From contig NZ_JALCQI010000001.1 in assembly GCF_022651205.1 (NCBI RefSeq), forward strand, positions 124,001 to 188,000: a DNA stretch of 64,000 nt. The letters run 5' to 3'. The position numbers and the translations under genes are program-made. Shown here one piece after another: positions 40,792 to 54,200 of this stretch (the stretch's first letter is position 1; each line of letters begins with the position of its first letter). The notes beneath the pieces are model-generated. The model worked only from the letters and a program-made list of their open reading frames with translations, was not told the DNA's origin and searched no databases. The stretch is from Limosilactobacillus sp. (lineage in GTDB: Bacteria > Bacillota > Bacilli > Lactobacillales > Lactobacillaceae).

Positions 40792-40823
40792 CATCTTCTG
40801 CAGAAATGTGGGAGATGTTTTTT
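40792..40823 (+). terminator. Terminator hairpin with GAAA tetraloop
   Basis: CATCTTCTGCA-GAAA-TGTGGGAGATG then TTTTTT. Confidence 0.8.
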
Positions 40824-40948
40824 GTTAAAAGTAGTTTTGCAAGGTAATTAAAATTACTAGGAAAAACTTCTAAAACAAATTTCATTACCGCTTAATAATT
40901 TTATTAATATTATCAATTGCAGTATCATATGAACAAGGAGATGATCGA

Positions 40949-41866
40949 ATGGACTTAGAAGACGCAATTCAATCCTGCTGGAGTCGGATTGATAATGGCC
41001 ACGTTGCAACTTATATTCCGGCATTAGCGAAGGTTGAACCTTACCAGCTGGGAGTTAGCCTTTATGACCTGAAGCAAAATAATCAAACTGGTGCTGGATC
41101 AACCAAGATCCGGTTCGCAATTGAAAGTATCTCGAAAGTAATCACTCTCCTGTATGCGATTGAGCAGTTGGGGATGACAACCGTAGCAGGTAAGGTGGAA
41201 ACGCGACAGACCGGCTTTGCTTCTGACACGATTTTGAATATGGAAATTACTAAGGAAACAAAGCCACTAAACCCGTTCGTCAACAGTGGAGCAATCTTAA
41301 TGACTTCGCTGATTAAGGAGCAGGATCAGCAGTCACCATTTGAACAACTGTTGGCATTTACTCGGGAACTTTGCAATGATAATCAAATCACCCTGAATGA
41401 GGAGATTTATCACTCGGAACTACGGACAGGCGACATGAACCGGTCGTTAGCTTACTATTTGAAGGCTAAGGAGATTCTTCAAGGTGATGTACCAGCCACG
41501 TTGAAGACTTACTTTAAGCAGTGCTCAATGATGGTGACCTGCGAAGACTTGGCTAACCTTGGTGCAGCGTTAGCGAACGATGGTGTTGCACCGTGGAGTG
41601 GTCAGCGGCTAGTTTCCAGCGCTGCCGCAACTTATGCGAAGTCAGTCATGATGACGACGGGACTTTACAACGAATCAGGAACTTATTCAGTTAAGATCGG
41701 GGTGCCGACGAAGAGTGGCGTTGGTGGTGGCTTAGTATCCGCTGCACCAAATCGTTATGGAATCGGAATCTTTAGTCCAGCGCTTGATCAAGCAGGTAAT
41801 AGTAGTGCAGGTTTGGCCTTACTTGAGGTTCTAAGTCGAGAGTTAAATCTTGATATTTTTAAATAA
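40949..41866 (+). CDS. glsA: Glutaminase A
   Basis: 305 aa; GHVATYIPALAKVEPYQLGVSLYD, FAIESISKVITL, NPFVNSGAI, GVPTKSGVGGG. Confidence 0.95.
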   Translation: MDLEDAIQSCWSRIDNGHVATYIPALAKVEPYQLGVSLYDLKQNNQTGAGSTKIRFAIESISKVITLLYAIEQLGMTTVAGKVETRQTGFASDTILNMEITKETKPLNPFVNSGAILMTSLIKEQDQQSPFEQLLAFTRELCNDNQITLNEEIYHSELRTGDMNRSLAYYLKAKEILQGDVPATLKTYFKQCSMMVTCEDLANLGAALANDGVAPWSGQRLVSSAAATYAKSVMMTTGLYNESGTYSVKIGVPTKSGVGGGLVSAAPNRYGIGIFSPALDQAGNSSAGLALLEVLSRELNLDIFK

Positions 41867-41896
41867 GTGTTAACCAAAATACAAATATAAAAGAGC

Positions 41897-41942
41897 AAAA
41901 TCACCGCTAACCTTTTCATTGAAGGTCAACGGTGATTTTAAT
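41897..41942 (+). terminator. Rho-independent terminator
   Basis: AAAATCACCG..ACCTT..AAGGT..CGGTGATTTT. Confidence 0.8.
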
Positions 41943-42055
41943 TAGTGCTACCTATCGAACGAGAAGTGAATAATTTCATAAAAATATAAACGGGTTAAAA
42001 TTAAGAATTAGTTAACCCTATTAACCTTATTATTGAAGTTTCTTCTTTGATTGTA

Positions 42056-42095
42056 AAAATAATGATATAATTTATTATGTATAAGTAAAACTAGG
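42056..42095 (+). promoter_or_regulatory. Predicted promoter of giant adhesin 1, similar to that at 56091
   Basis: AAAAATAATGATATAATTTATTATGTATAAGTAAAAC vs GAAAATGATGATACAATTTAATGTGTATAAATGAAAG upstream of the second giant gene. Confidence 0.5.
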
Positions 42096-42267
42096 CAAAC
42101 TAGAATGATTCTCAATAAATTATTGATATGTAAACTAAGTATGAAATTAATATTTGGCTATTAGTATCAGTGATTTTCGCGATAGTAATTCACTTTATCT
42201 GGTTAAGTCAGGCAAGATGAATTGCTGAATAGTAAGAATTTAATCTCAGCGTAGAGGGGTGTTAAAT

Positions 42268-45200
42268 TTGGGTAAAAACAATCAACAACGAAGAATGATC
42301 CCTGAAAGAAAGAACTACAAGTTATATAAGGCTAAGAAACAGTGGATTACTGCGTGTGCAACGGCACTGTTAGCCTTTGGAACAACGGCATTGATGAATG
42401 TTAGTGCGAGTGCGGACACAAATTCAACGAACAGAGATCCAGAGACTGAAATTGAGGCTCCTTCGGTTAAGGATGCTCTTAATAGTAGAAGTCCAAAAAG
42501 CAACAGCAGCGCAAGTAGTAGCACAAACAAGGGCCAATTAGCTACTCAACAAACTTCAGAGACAGCTCAAACAAGTGTTGCTACTAATGCGGTAACTTCA
42601 TCTGCTAAAGCCGCGCCTTTGACTAAAACAATAACTGACACGGCTAAAAGCCAAGATAATGGTCAAACGACGGCTAGTTCTGCGTCAACTGTAAAGAGTG
42701 GCTTAGTACAGCCAGCAACAACTAGTGATCAAATTAATCAGCAGAGTTCACAGCAAACCACTGCGGATAAATCAGCAAATCATAATGACCAAAGCGCTGC
42801 TTCATCAGTCAAAGTACCGGTTCCAGTAATGCCACATGCTGACAGTAGTGAAAATGCTGCACCAGTTGCTTGGACCGACGATGTTGCATATGTTGTGGTA
42901 GATACTAATTTAACTAATCTGGCAAGCAAATTCTTGCAAAATGGGGCTGAACTTGAAGCCGCTGGGGCCAAAATTACTTGGGTCGGTGACGTTCCTAAAC
43001 CAACGCAAGCTGATATAGATAGCCTTCAACCGATTAGCGGAAAAGTTCGGGTTCAATATGCTGACGGCACCAGTAAAGAAGTTGAGGTTGGCGCTATGGT
43101 TGAACCTCATGCTACCATCACATCGAATACTTTCTATTATGTTAACAACGTTGGTGATCGAGTTGATTCAGCAACGGCAGCCGATGCTAATGGCCGGAAA
43201 CTTTGGGACCAGGACGATAGTAGTAAGAGTGTCTTAAATACCCAAGACCTTTATGATCCGGGTTCAGCAACTGCTAAACTTTTAGCGCCCCTTGATACCA
43301 GTACGATTGGTATTCATTGGGCTGAAGTTCAAGTAACTGATACTAGTGTTTTTTGGAATGGAGAAGGAACCGTCAGCCAACAAGTTATTGGGACACCGTA
43401 TATTGTTAAGTTGCCATATGTGGTTAAAACCTTAAAGCTTAAGGATGATATTCCAATGGCTAGTGGTGATCCGACCATTAACGCCCAATTAGCTACTAGT
43501 CTTGGTAATGATGCCCAATTGGCTTTTAATCTCGGTACTGGTACTAATACTAATGTAGCAATGGGGGAATATTTTTATCAAGATTATGCGCTAGCAGTGG
43601 CTTTGGGCATTGTCACTAAGGTATCTAATTGGACAGCGCCAACAGATTTGAAGAATACGAAAGAGAATCATTTTACTTTGACTCTAGCTCAATTGCCAAA
43701 TGCACCAGAGCAAAATGTTCAGGTTAAATATATCTCGGATATTCAAGTTGCCCCCATTTATATTTATAATCAAGGAACAACTTATACTAATGGTCTTGGA
43801 CAAAATAGTGTTTTAATTAAACAATTGATTGCGGATGGTGAGATGAATGGGCAAGTCCATATTGTTTTGCCTGATGGCACCAAGTTAAAGGCTACTGATT
43901 TGTCTAATTTGCAGATTAAACTAGCAAATAGAGGACAAGGAATCTTTAAGGCTACTTTTACGGTTGGCTATAACGGCGTGAATAAAGCTGGTCAGCCAAA
44001 TGTTTTCACTGGTGTAGGGAATATAAATGCTTTACCAGGCTTTAATGACCAAGTTAACAAATGGTATGCTAAATTAAATAATACTAATAAAGCCACTTAT
44101 CAAGAAGGCATGCATGCTCAATGGACTAACGCCAGTGCAACAATTACACCACTTCAGCCATCAATAGCACAAGGTACCCCAGATGTAGTTGATATTAGTA
44201 ACGGCCCGATTATGGAAGCTGATAACCAAGTTTTGTCGACCCTCGTTAAGAATCCAGCTGATCCACAGCGTGGCTATGGTGTTACCAAGCCCAACCAATT
44301 TACCGATGCTAATGGAAATAAGCTTCCAGAAGGGCAATGGCCTGAAGGGACCAAGTTTGAATGGGCTGGTAAAGATGGGGCCAAGAAGTTGGTACTAGAT
44401 AAAGCCGGTGAAACCAGAACTGGTGATGTTAAAATCACGCTACCATCTGGTAGTACTTATACTGTCAAAAACATTACGGTTGTTTCGCGTGCAAAAGTTA
44501 AGTTAAAGAATGAGACGGTTGATTACGGTACCAAGTTAACAGCCAAAGATTTGGTTACTAACTTAGATGTTTTTCCAGAAGGGACGACTTTCCAGTACAT
44601 TGCTAATGAGCCTAAATGGACAGTCCCTGGTTCTTACAATACAGTTACTATTACCGCCACTTACCCAACCGTTGATGAAAATGGCAATCCAATTACAGGT
44701 AAGGATGCCACTATTACGACCGATCCAGCAAAGTGTGATGTAGCGGTCAATGGTCTGCGGACGATTACTGTTCTTGAGGGGACCACTGATATTCCTAGCG
44801 CTTCATCTGTCCTTAATTTGCCAACGGACTGGGCAGCACACGATACGCCAGAATGGGTAACTACACCTAATAGCACGCAAACCAACGAAGGTGAAATCAA
44901 GGTTCATTACACGGAAAGTGGCTTGGACCAGACGATTAAGGTTTACGTTAATGTTATTCCTAGGACATCCCTTTCTAATGTGAAGGACTTCTTCACTAAT
45001 GGTAATCGTTATGATGGTCAAACCGGTAGTATTGCTAATGGTGTAAACCAAGGCGGCATTTTAACTAAGGCTAACGGCAATGCAATTAACTATCAAGCTT
45101 ATACTGCAAGTGGTCAATCGGGGAAAGTTTCTACGATTACTAAGGGTGATGCTAGTTACACGCCAACTTATTCTTTGTCAGGGTTACAGACTAATACTGA

Positions 45201-48200
45201 TGGCAGTTTAGCTAGTGGCAAGCAGAATGTAACGATTAAGGTCTATGTACCAAAGGGAACAATCGGTGCTAAGACTGACGATCAAGGCAGTTATTACGAA
45301 TTAAAAGATACGGTTAATGTTGCCCAGAAGGTTAAATTCCAGTTCGTTGATCAATATCACAATGATGCGCCAATTGAGAATATTCCAACTTATTCACAAG
45401 AGTTTATTCCTGGAGTCCAAGCTAACCTTAATTTCAGGATGCAGGTGCCGAACGGCTACGAACTAGCATCTGGTACTTCAATTCCAACGTCATATACTTT
45501 AGCTGAATTTACTAAGAATCCAATCACTGTTAATGTGCTAATTCACCAGAAGATGCACTTCTATATTACTTTCCATGATGAAGATTCAAAGAAGGATTTA
45601 GGTACAGTTGAGATAGCTGACAATTGGAATGGTGGATATCATGATGTGACATCACAACTTCATCTTCCGGCCGGTGTTAATGTAAACGATTATGAGTCAG
45701 TTTCGGCTTCTGGTGTGCCAGAAGGTGTAACTTTAGCTGCCAGTTATTGGGATCCTTTTAGTAAAGAAAATGCTACTTGGTGGATTCCAAATTGTAAATG
45801 GGATAAAACTTTAGAAGTTGAGTCTAAGCTATGTGATGCAACGATGACCATTAACTTGAAGCATAAAACTACGGTAACGCAAGAGCAGCAGGAAAGAACG
45901 GCGACTGTTCATTATATTTATGCTAATGGTAACTATGCTGGGCAAAGTGCAAATCCTAATGCAACAGCTACTTTTATGTACACTCGTGAGAAGACCCATG
46001 ATGATGTAACTAAGAAAGATACCTACACTGATTGGAAATTTGATAATAAGTTCAATAATGCTAATTACAAAAATGGAATTTCTGATTTCCATCAAGGTCA
46101 ATGGACCATTAATAACGGCACTGCCACAGTAACTGTTCCAACCAATGATGGCTACACTGCTACAGATTCTGGTGACTGGACTGATAATCAGAATGCTGCT
46201 GAATTCAACTTTGATGGTAAAGACGCTTTAACCGACACAGCAACGAGTTACGGTCAAAAGAAAGATCATACCATCTACTACGTCCAAAATAAGACAGAGA
46301 GTAGAACAATTACTGAGTACTATAGAGCAGTTAATGATGATGGTACTCCTGGTGAAGAACTACAAGCGCCATCTCACATTGATGTTCACCTTAAGAAAGA
46401 TTTAGTTAGTTTTGCTACTAATGGCTCGACTGATCCAACTCACTTTACGATTAAGTATGCTGACAATTGGACAACAGCATATGCTATAAATGATCCAAAA
46501 GAATATAGTAATCAAGTCGGAAGTTGGGACTGGTCAAGCAATAGTAGTATTAGAAATGCTTTTCCTGTAAACATTACAAAGGATGGTAAGGAATATCATT
46601 CAACTGATTTGCCTAATGGAACTAACCAGACCAATGTTATTGATGGCGGATATGATACTGCAGTCTTTAATTTAGTGGGTGATCTTAATACTGCCTTTAC
46701 TGCTCAAGGTGAAGGTCAAAAGGCAAGTTCACAAACAATCTTCTATCTTAGAGATGATCAAGTTCAACAAGAAAAGAAGCGCACGATTGAAGTCACTAAA
46801 CCAGGTGAAACTGAAACAGAAACTTACCCTGCAGGAAGTGCAACTTTAACGAGAACGGCTAAACGTGTGTTGAATGGTTTTGATTTTGGCGACTGGAATA
46901 CTGGTTCATGGACTGCCACTGATCAAGGTGGCGAGATTCCTGGGTATAGCCGGAGCATTGAAGTAAGTACTGACGGTGGTCAAACCTGGACTGCCGGGAC
47001 TGCTGCTGATTTAGGTAAAGTTACCGTAACAAATAAAACTAAGAATACGATAGTTAAAGTTACTTACGGTGCGGTTGCCACTGCCAAATTAACTGGTAAT
47101 GGCTCCAGCACTTACAACGGCAGCGCAATTACTAACGCTGATTTAACTAAGGGCATTCACGTCGTAGTAAATGGTCCAACCGCTTCATCAGGTACTTACA
47201 AGCTTCAAGCTGGGGATGTTGAATTCTCAAGCGATGGCGGTAATACTTGGACAAAGAAAATGCCAATTAATGCTGATACCTACCAAGTACGCCTAAGTAC
47301 CCAAGGCGAAGACAACATTAAGGATCAGTTTGGCAACAATAGTATTGTTTGGACGCAAGACGGCAAGTCAACGATCACTAGTGACGCTACTTATATCATT
47401 AAGAAGCTAGAAGACGATTCCGTCATGGCAAATGCCGAAACTGGTAACTACGAGATGACGTACAATGGTGCGGCTCCTAGTTCAATTGATGCAAGCAAGT
47501 TCAAGTTCACGATAACCGTGAATGGTCAAACCGTTAACCTTGATGCAGCCGGCTTAACCTCAGCTGACTTTGCTTGGGTTGACGGCCAGGCACCAAAGGA
47601 TGTTGGTACTTACCAAATCAAGTTGACTGATGCTGGTTTAACTAAATTGCAAGCAAACAACTCAAACTTCATTTTGAAGAACACGGGCAATGGTACCTTT
47701 ACCATTAATCAAGCTGATGCTTCGGCTACGCTTGCCGGTAGTGGTACTCGTCCATACAACGGTCAAGCTGTCACAGTCGATGATTTGAATGTCAGTGATG
47801 ATCACAATAACATCACTTTGACTTTGCATTATCCAAAGGATGGCAATAGCAATTACTCAACTACGGTTAATTTAACGGCTGATGACTTTACTTGGAACAC
47901 GCTAAACGGTCAAGCTCCAACCGCTGCTAATACTCAACCTTACACCATCACAATTAAAGCTGATGCTGTGCAAAAGATCATTGAACAAGCAGTTGGTAAA
48001 GGTCAAAACGGTGTAAGCAACGTGAAGTTCGCTAACGGTGCAATCACTGGGACAGCTAACTACACCATTACGCCACTTGAAACCAATGCTGAATTAGTTA
48101 ACGTTACTGAAGGTAATTACAGTAAGGTTTACGATGCTCAAGTAACTAACCAGATTGATTCAGGCAAGTTCCAAATTACGGCGAATGTTGATGGTCAACC

Positions 48201-51200
48201 TGTTGTCCTTAACATGGATGGCATTACTGGTGGCAGCTACCAATGGGTTGATGAAGAAGGTAATCCTTTAACTGATAATCCAAAGAACGTCGGTACTTAC
48301 TACGTGAAGTTAACGGATACTGCTTTTGCCCACTTGCAAGCAGAGAATCCTAACTTCAAGTTGAGTAATACTGGTTTAGGCGTTTACACGATTACACAAG
48401 CTGACGCTACTGGAACTTTAAGTGGTTCTAACAGCAAGGTTTACGACGGTAGTGCAATTACAACCGGACAATTAAATAACAACGGCGACATCAAGGTTAG
48501 CTTGAACTTCCCAGGTGTAAATGGTCAAACTTACACTTTGAAGCAAAACGACTACACCATTAGTGGCAACGCTACTGATGCGGATGACTACACGATTACC
48601 TTAACTACTACTGGTGTTACTAATGTTGAAAACTACATTAAGTCACTAGCTGGAACTGGTCAAAATAGTCAAAGCAATGTGAAGTTCGCTGATAATGCCA
48701 TTTCAGGTACGGCTAACTTTACAATTACCGCTTCAAAGAATGTCGTTAGTGTTGGCGGCATACAAACTGAGACTTATAAGGGTTCACCATATAACGTTGT
48801 TTACAAAGCTAATGGTGATAACAGCGTCACAGTTTCAATCGCCAAGGCTGCTGGCAATAATGCTGGTGCTTTAGCAAGTTTGACCAATGTTCACCTTGAT
48901 TCAGATGACTTCAAGATTGTCAATGGTCCGGCTAAGAATGTTAACAGCTACAAGGTTGCTTTAACTGACGCCGGTTTAGCTAAGATCAAACAGGCTCTTG
49001 GTAAGAATTACGAAATATCCGTTGATCAAACTGCTTTTGGTACTTTAAAGATTAATAAATACCAGGCTAGTGCTAAGTTAACGGGTGATCCTAGTCAAGC
49101 CTATACTGGTAATCCGATTGCAGATTACTTGAGCAAGTACCATGTAGCATTAGATGAACCAAATGCTTCAAGCTACTCACTAGTTGCTGGTGACCTTGAA
49201 TTTAATGTCAACGGTCATTGGGTAACTGAAGCTCCAGTTAATGCTGGTAAATACGATGTTCGCTTATCACAAGCTGGTTGGAATCACATTAAGGCTATTA
49301 ATAGTGCTAATGTAGAATGGCCAACCGATGCTTCAGCTGGTACTGGTACTTACACTATTACTCAGGCCAAAGTTACAACTGAACTTAGCGGTAGCAACTC
49401 CATGACCTATACTGGCTCGGCAGTAACGACAGCTGACTTGTATGCTGATGGTTCGACAATTAAGGTTGTCATTAGTGGTACTGGCATTTCTAACTTGCCA
49501 CAGACTTTTGAATTAAAAGCTGGCGACTATGTATGGCAAACCATTGATGGTCAAGCACCAAAGAACGTTGGTACTTACACGATTAAGTTAACTGCTGCTG
49601 GAATTAATAATATTCAAAAGCAGATTAACCAAGCTGTTGGTGAAGGCAATGTTGCTTTGATCACGACCGCTGACAAGGCTGGTACTGCTGACTTTGAAAT
49701 TAAGCAAGCAGTCGCTGAGAACGTTCAACTGTATGGTGACGAAAAGTCGACTTACGATGGTAATCAGGTTAAATTTGATCCAACAAAGGCAGATGTAAAG
49801 AACAACTTTGGTTTCCACAATGTTGCGGGCTTAACAATTCCAGAATTTACGAGTGCAGACTTTGATTGGTTTGATAAGGATGGTAATCCGATTTCTGCGC
49901 CAACGAACGCTGGTCACTATATCTTGAAGTTGAATGCTCAAGGTGAAAAGAAATTTGCTGATGCCAACACGAACTACACTTTTGTTAAGGATGGCAAGAG
50001 CACGATCACTGGTCAGATTAACTATATTGTTGATCCAGCTGAATTAGTAATTACGGTTGCTGGTAGTGCTTCAAAGGTCTTTGATAATCAACCGGCAAAG
50101 CTTACCCAAGCTCAAATTGATGCTGGCGATATCAAACTAGTTTGGGGCAATTCAGATAAAGAACCGACTGGTTTAGGTCAATTTAACTTAACTCCAGCTG
50201 ACTTTGAGATTGTCGATGCTGATGGTCAACCTGCAGTTCATGCGAATGTTGGTAAAAATGTAGACGGTACATCAGTAACAGGTACACCATATCAAGTTCG
50301 TTTAACCGTTGCTGCACTTGAAAAGATTAAAGCACTCTCTGGTGCAAGTAATTACACAATTAGTCAGTCAAAGAATCATGGAGATTACTACATCTATGAA
50401 CACAGGGCTGAGTTAACTTTAACTGGTAACCAGACGACTGTTTATGGAACCTACTTACCATTTGATCCGAGTGCTTATACGTTAGACTTTAGTAATTGGC
50501 TCGAGAGCAGCGCCAAGCCAAAGATTACTTGGCAAAACGGTGTCCTTTATGTTAATGGTCAACCTAATACGAAGAACGTTACTTGGCAAGCTGGTGACCT
50601 TTACGTTGATGGCTATCCAGATGGTAGTCTTCCAACTAATGTCGGTTCTTACCAGGTTAAGATTTCGAAGCACTTAACTGATGAACTGCGTCAATTATTC
50701 CCAGACTATGACTTCTCTGGCAATATTGGTAGGGCTGTAATGGCACTGCTTAGGAGCAGCAATAGTAGTGTTAGCGATAGCGATGTCGAGGCTAGTCATG
50801 AGCCAGCCAGCTATGTTATTACACCAGCAACCACTACGGTAATGATTAATGGTGCTGAACATGTGAAGTACGTTGATGGTGAAACTCCAGAAATTAAGTA
50901 TGGAGACAATGGCTACACCCTTTCTATCACGGCACCGGTTAAACCGGAAGGCGCAACGGAAACAACGACTAAGCAGATTTATACTGATGTTCAGTTAAGT
51001 AATGATGATCTTGAATTTGTCACTACACCAGGGGATGTTGGTACTTACCAAGTTAAGTTATCCGCTAAGGGATTGCAGAAGCTGCAAAAGCTTACTGGAT
51101 CAACGAACTATGATTGGACGCAAGCTAGTGACGCACGTGCTAACTTCATCGTTGACCAGATGCCAGTGACGATTACTGTTGGCGGTGAAAAGTCCGTTGA

Positions 51201-54200
51201 CTATGGCTCAACAGACTGGTTAACCACGATTAAGGAAGATCCACAAGTAAATGATTATACGTTAACCGTGAAGACCGAAAATGGTTCAACCTTGACTTAT
51301 CAAGCTCAACCTGGTGACTTAGTCTTCAACCAAACGCCAGGAAATGTTGGGCCTTACCAGGTAGCATTATCTGCTCAAGGGTTAGCTCACATTAAGACCA
51401 AGTTAGGGACTAATTACGCTTATCCACAAGATGCTGTTGATGTAACTACTCACGGTACGTTAACGGTTAAGCAAGGTGAAGTTACTGTAACTTTGACCGG
51501 TAATGATGGCAAGACTTATGACGCTAAAGAAACAGTAGCTAGTGAACTGAATCCAACTAAATACAATCTTGGGTATTCAGTTGTTGTTTACTCCCCAGAT
51601 GGGCAATCGCAAACTTTGACTTTAGCAGCTGATGATTTACAAATTGTCGGGGATGCTACTAATGTTGGTACTTATCAAGTTGAGTTGTCAGCAAATGGGC
51701 AAAGCAAGCTAAAGAACTTAACCGGCAATAATGGTGACAATTACAAGTGGACCTTTACGCCAAAAGCGCATTACATGATTACTGCAGCGACTGCTCAGGC
51801 TGACTTAAGCGGTTCAAACGAAAAGATCTTTAATGGTCTTGCGGTAACGACGCCAGAGCTTAATAGTAATGGTCAAATCTTAGTTCACTTTACTTACCCA
51901 GGTAGTACTGAGCAAAGTACTTACACGTTGCAAGAAGGCGACTATACATGGGTGAATGGCAGTGCGCCAACGAATGTCGGGACGTACACCATTAACTTGG
52001 ATCAAGATCAGATTCTGCAACACTTGCAAGATCGTCTGAAAGAGTTAGCAGGGACTGGTCAAGATGGCGTTGCTAACGTTACGATTTCAACTAATGATCT
52101 GACTGGCCAAGCAAGCTTTACGATTACGCCAAAGGAAATTAGCAATGTTACAATTTCTGGTGATGATCAAAGCAAGGTTTACAACGGTCAAGGGGCAAAT
52201 CTTGATGTGAATGGCTTGACAATTAAGGCTGATGGCACGCTTGAAGGAACGCCATTAGTTGATACCGGTTTAACTGCCGATGACTTTGACTGGTACAGTG
52301 CAGCTGGCAAGAAGCTGGAGAATGCTTCAGTGAATGTTGGCTCCTACCAAGCACGGCTAAAGGATAGCTTCCTTGATACATTGAAGCAGAAGAATCCAAA
52401 CTACAGCTTCGATGCCGCTCAGGGTGTCATTAATTACGACATTAAGCCAGCTCCGGCAACAGTTACGATTGGCAATTCTGCAAGTCGTGATTACGATGGT
52501 AAGTCCACATCAGCTGCCGATGTTCAGGTAAGCTGGAACTCAACTGGTTTTGTTACTGGTGAGAACCTGAACCACACTGGTGTAACCGCTAGTGACTACA
52601 CTTGGTATACTAAGAATGCCAATGGCACTTACACCATCATGACCGGTGAGCCAACGAATGCTGGTACTTACTACTTGAAGCTTAATGATGGTGCAATTGC
52701 ACAAATCAAGCGTGATAATCCAAATTACAGCTTTGCAAACGATGCATTTACTGGTGAATTCACTTACACGATTAACGCAGTCGCTGGTACGGCAACGTTG
52801 AGTGGTCAGAATTCCAAGACTTATGATGGTCAAGACATTTCATTGGCTGATCTGAATAGCACCGATGGAAACATCGAGGTTAAGTTTGCCTTCCCAGGTA
52901 GCACTGACAGCGATACTTACCAACTTCAATCCGGTGACTACACGATAGGGCATAATGCGGCGAAGGTTGGTAATTACACCATTAAGTTAAGTGACCAAGG
53001 TTTGGCTAACTTACAAGCAGCACTTGATAAGTATGCTGGTAATGGCAACGTAACGTTAGATGCTGATTCGCTGCAAGGCTCTGCAAGTTTCAAGATTAAT
53101 CCAAAGGTAGCTAACGTCACGCTTAGTGGTAACGATGACAAGACTTACGATGGTCAACCGGCAGTAATTAATCCTGATAAGGGTAGTTTGACTGCTGAAG
53201 GCCTTATCAATGGTCAAGGCCTGAACACCACTGGTTTAACTGCTGGCGACTACGAATGGGTTGACGCTCAAGGTAATAAGATTGATGCCCCAACTGATGC
53301 AGGCACTTACTATATTCGTTTGACTAAGGCCGGGTTAGATCAGCTTCAGGCGGATAATCCAAACTACCAGCTTAGTGAAAGTGGTCGGATTACCTATGTA
53401 ATTAGTCCAGCAGAAGCTAAGGTTAAGATCGCTGGCTTTGAACAAGAAACTACTGCTAAGATCAATGCTGGTAATTACCACCTTGATGTGCCAGCGGGCG
53501 TAACTGTTCCGGATGGCTTAGAGTACGAATTTGCAAGCACGCCAAACCAATCTGGTACTTACTTGATTTCATTAACGCCAGCCTCGATGCAGAAGTTGAT
53601 CAAGGCAAATCCAAACTATGACTTGAAGATTTCTTCAACTGCCGAGTTTGAATTAGATGCTACCTTAACGATTGAGTTCCAAGACGCTGATGAGAACAAC
53701 AAGCAGGTCGGTAAGACGATTACCAAGACCGGTGTCGCTGATTCAACAATTAACAATCTTGGCTTAACGATTCCGAATAAGTACGAATTAGCTCAAGGCC
53801 AAACTTTACCTGGAGATTACACATTCGGTACTTCGCTAGAGCAACATTTGTACATCAAGTTAGTTCACAAGACTAAGCAAGATACTCAAACAAAAGATGT
53901 TACTCGGACAATTAACTATGAAGGTTTAATTCCTGATCAATTATCACAAATTCCAGATAGTCAAAAGAAGCAAACCGTTGAATTCAGTCGGACGGTTAAG
54001 ACTGATCTGGTAACTGGAAAGACGGTTCCTGGTAGTTGGACACCGGGTGATGGTCAATTTACATTTGTTGGCTTTACACCAAAACAGTTTAATGGTTTAG
54101 TAGCAGATAAAGTTGTAGCTAATGAAGTTGTAACGCCAGATAGTAAGAATAGTTCAATTACTATTACTTACAAGGCAGTGCCAGAACCAGAGCAGGGTCA

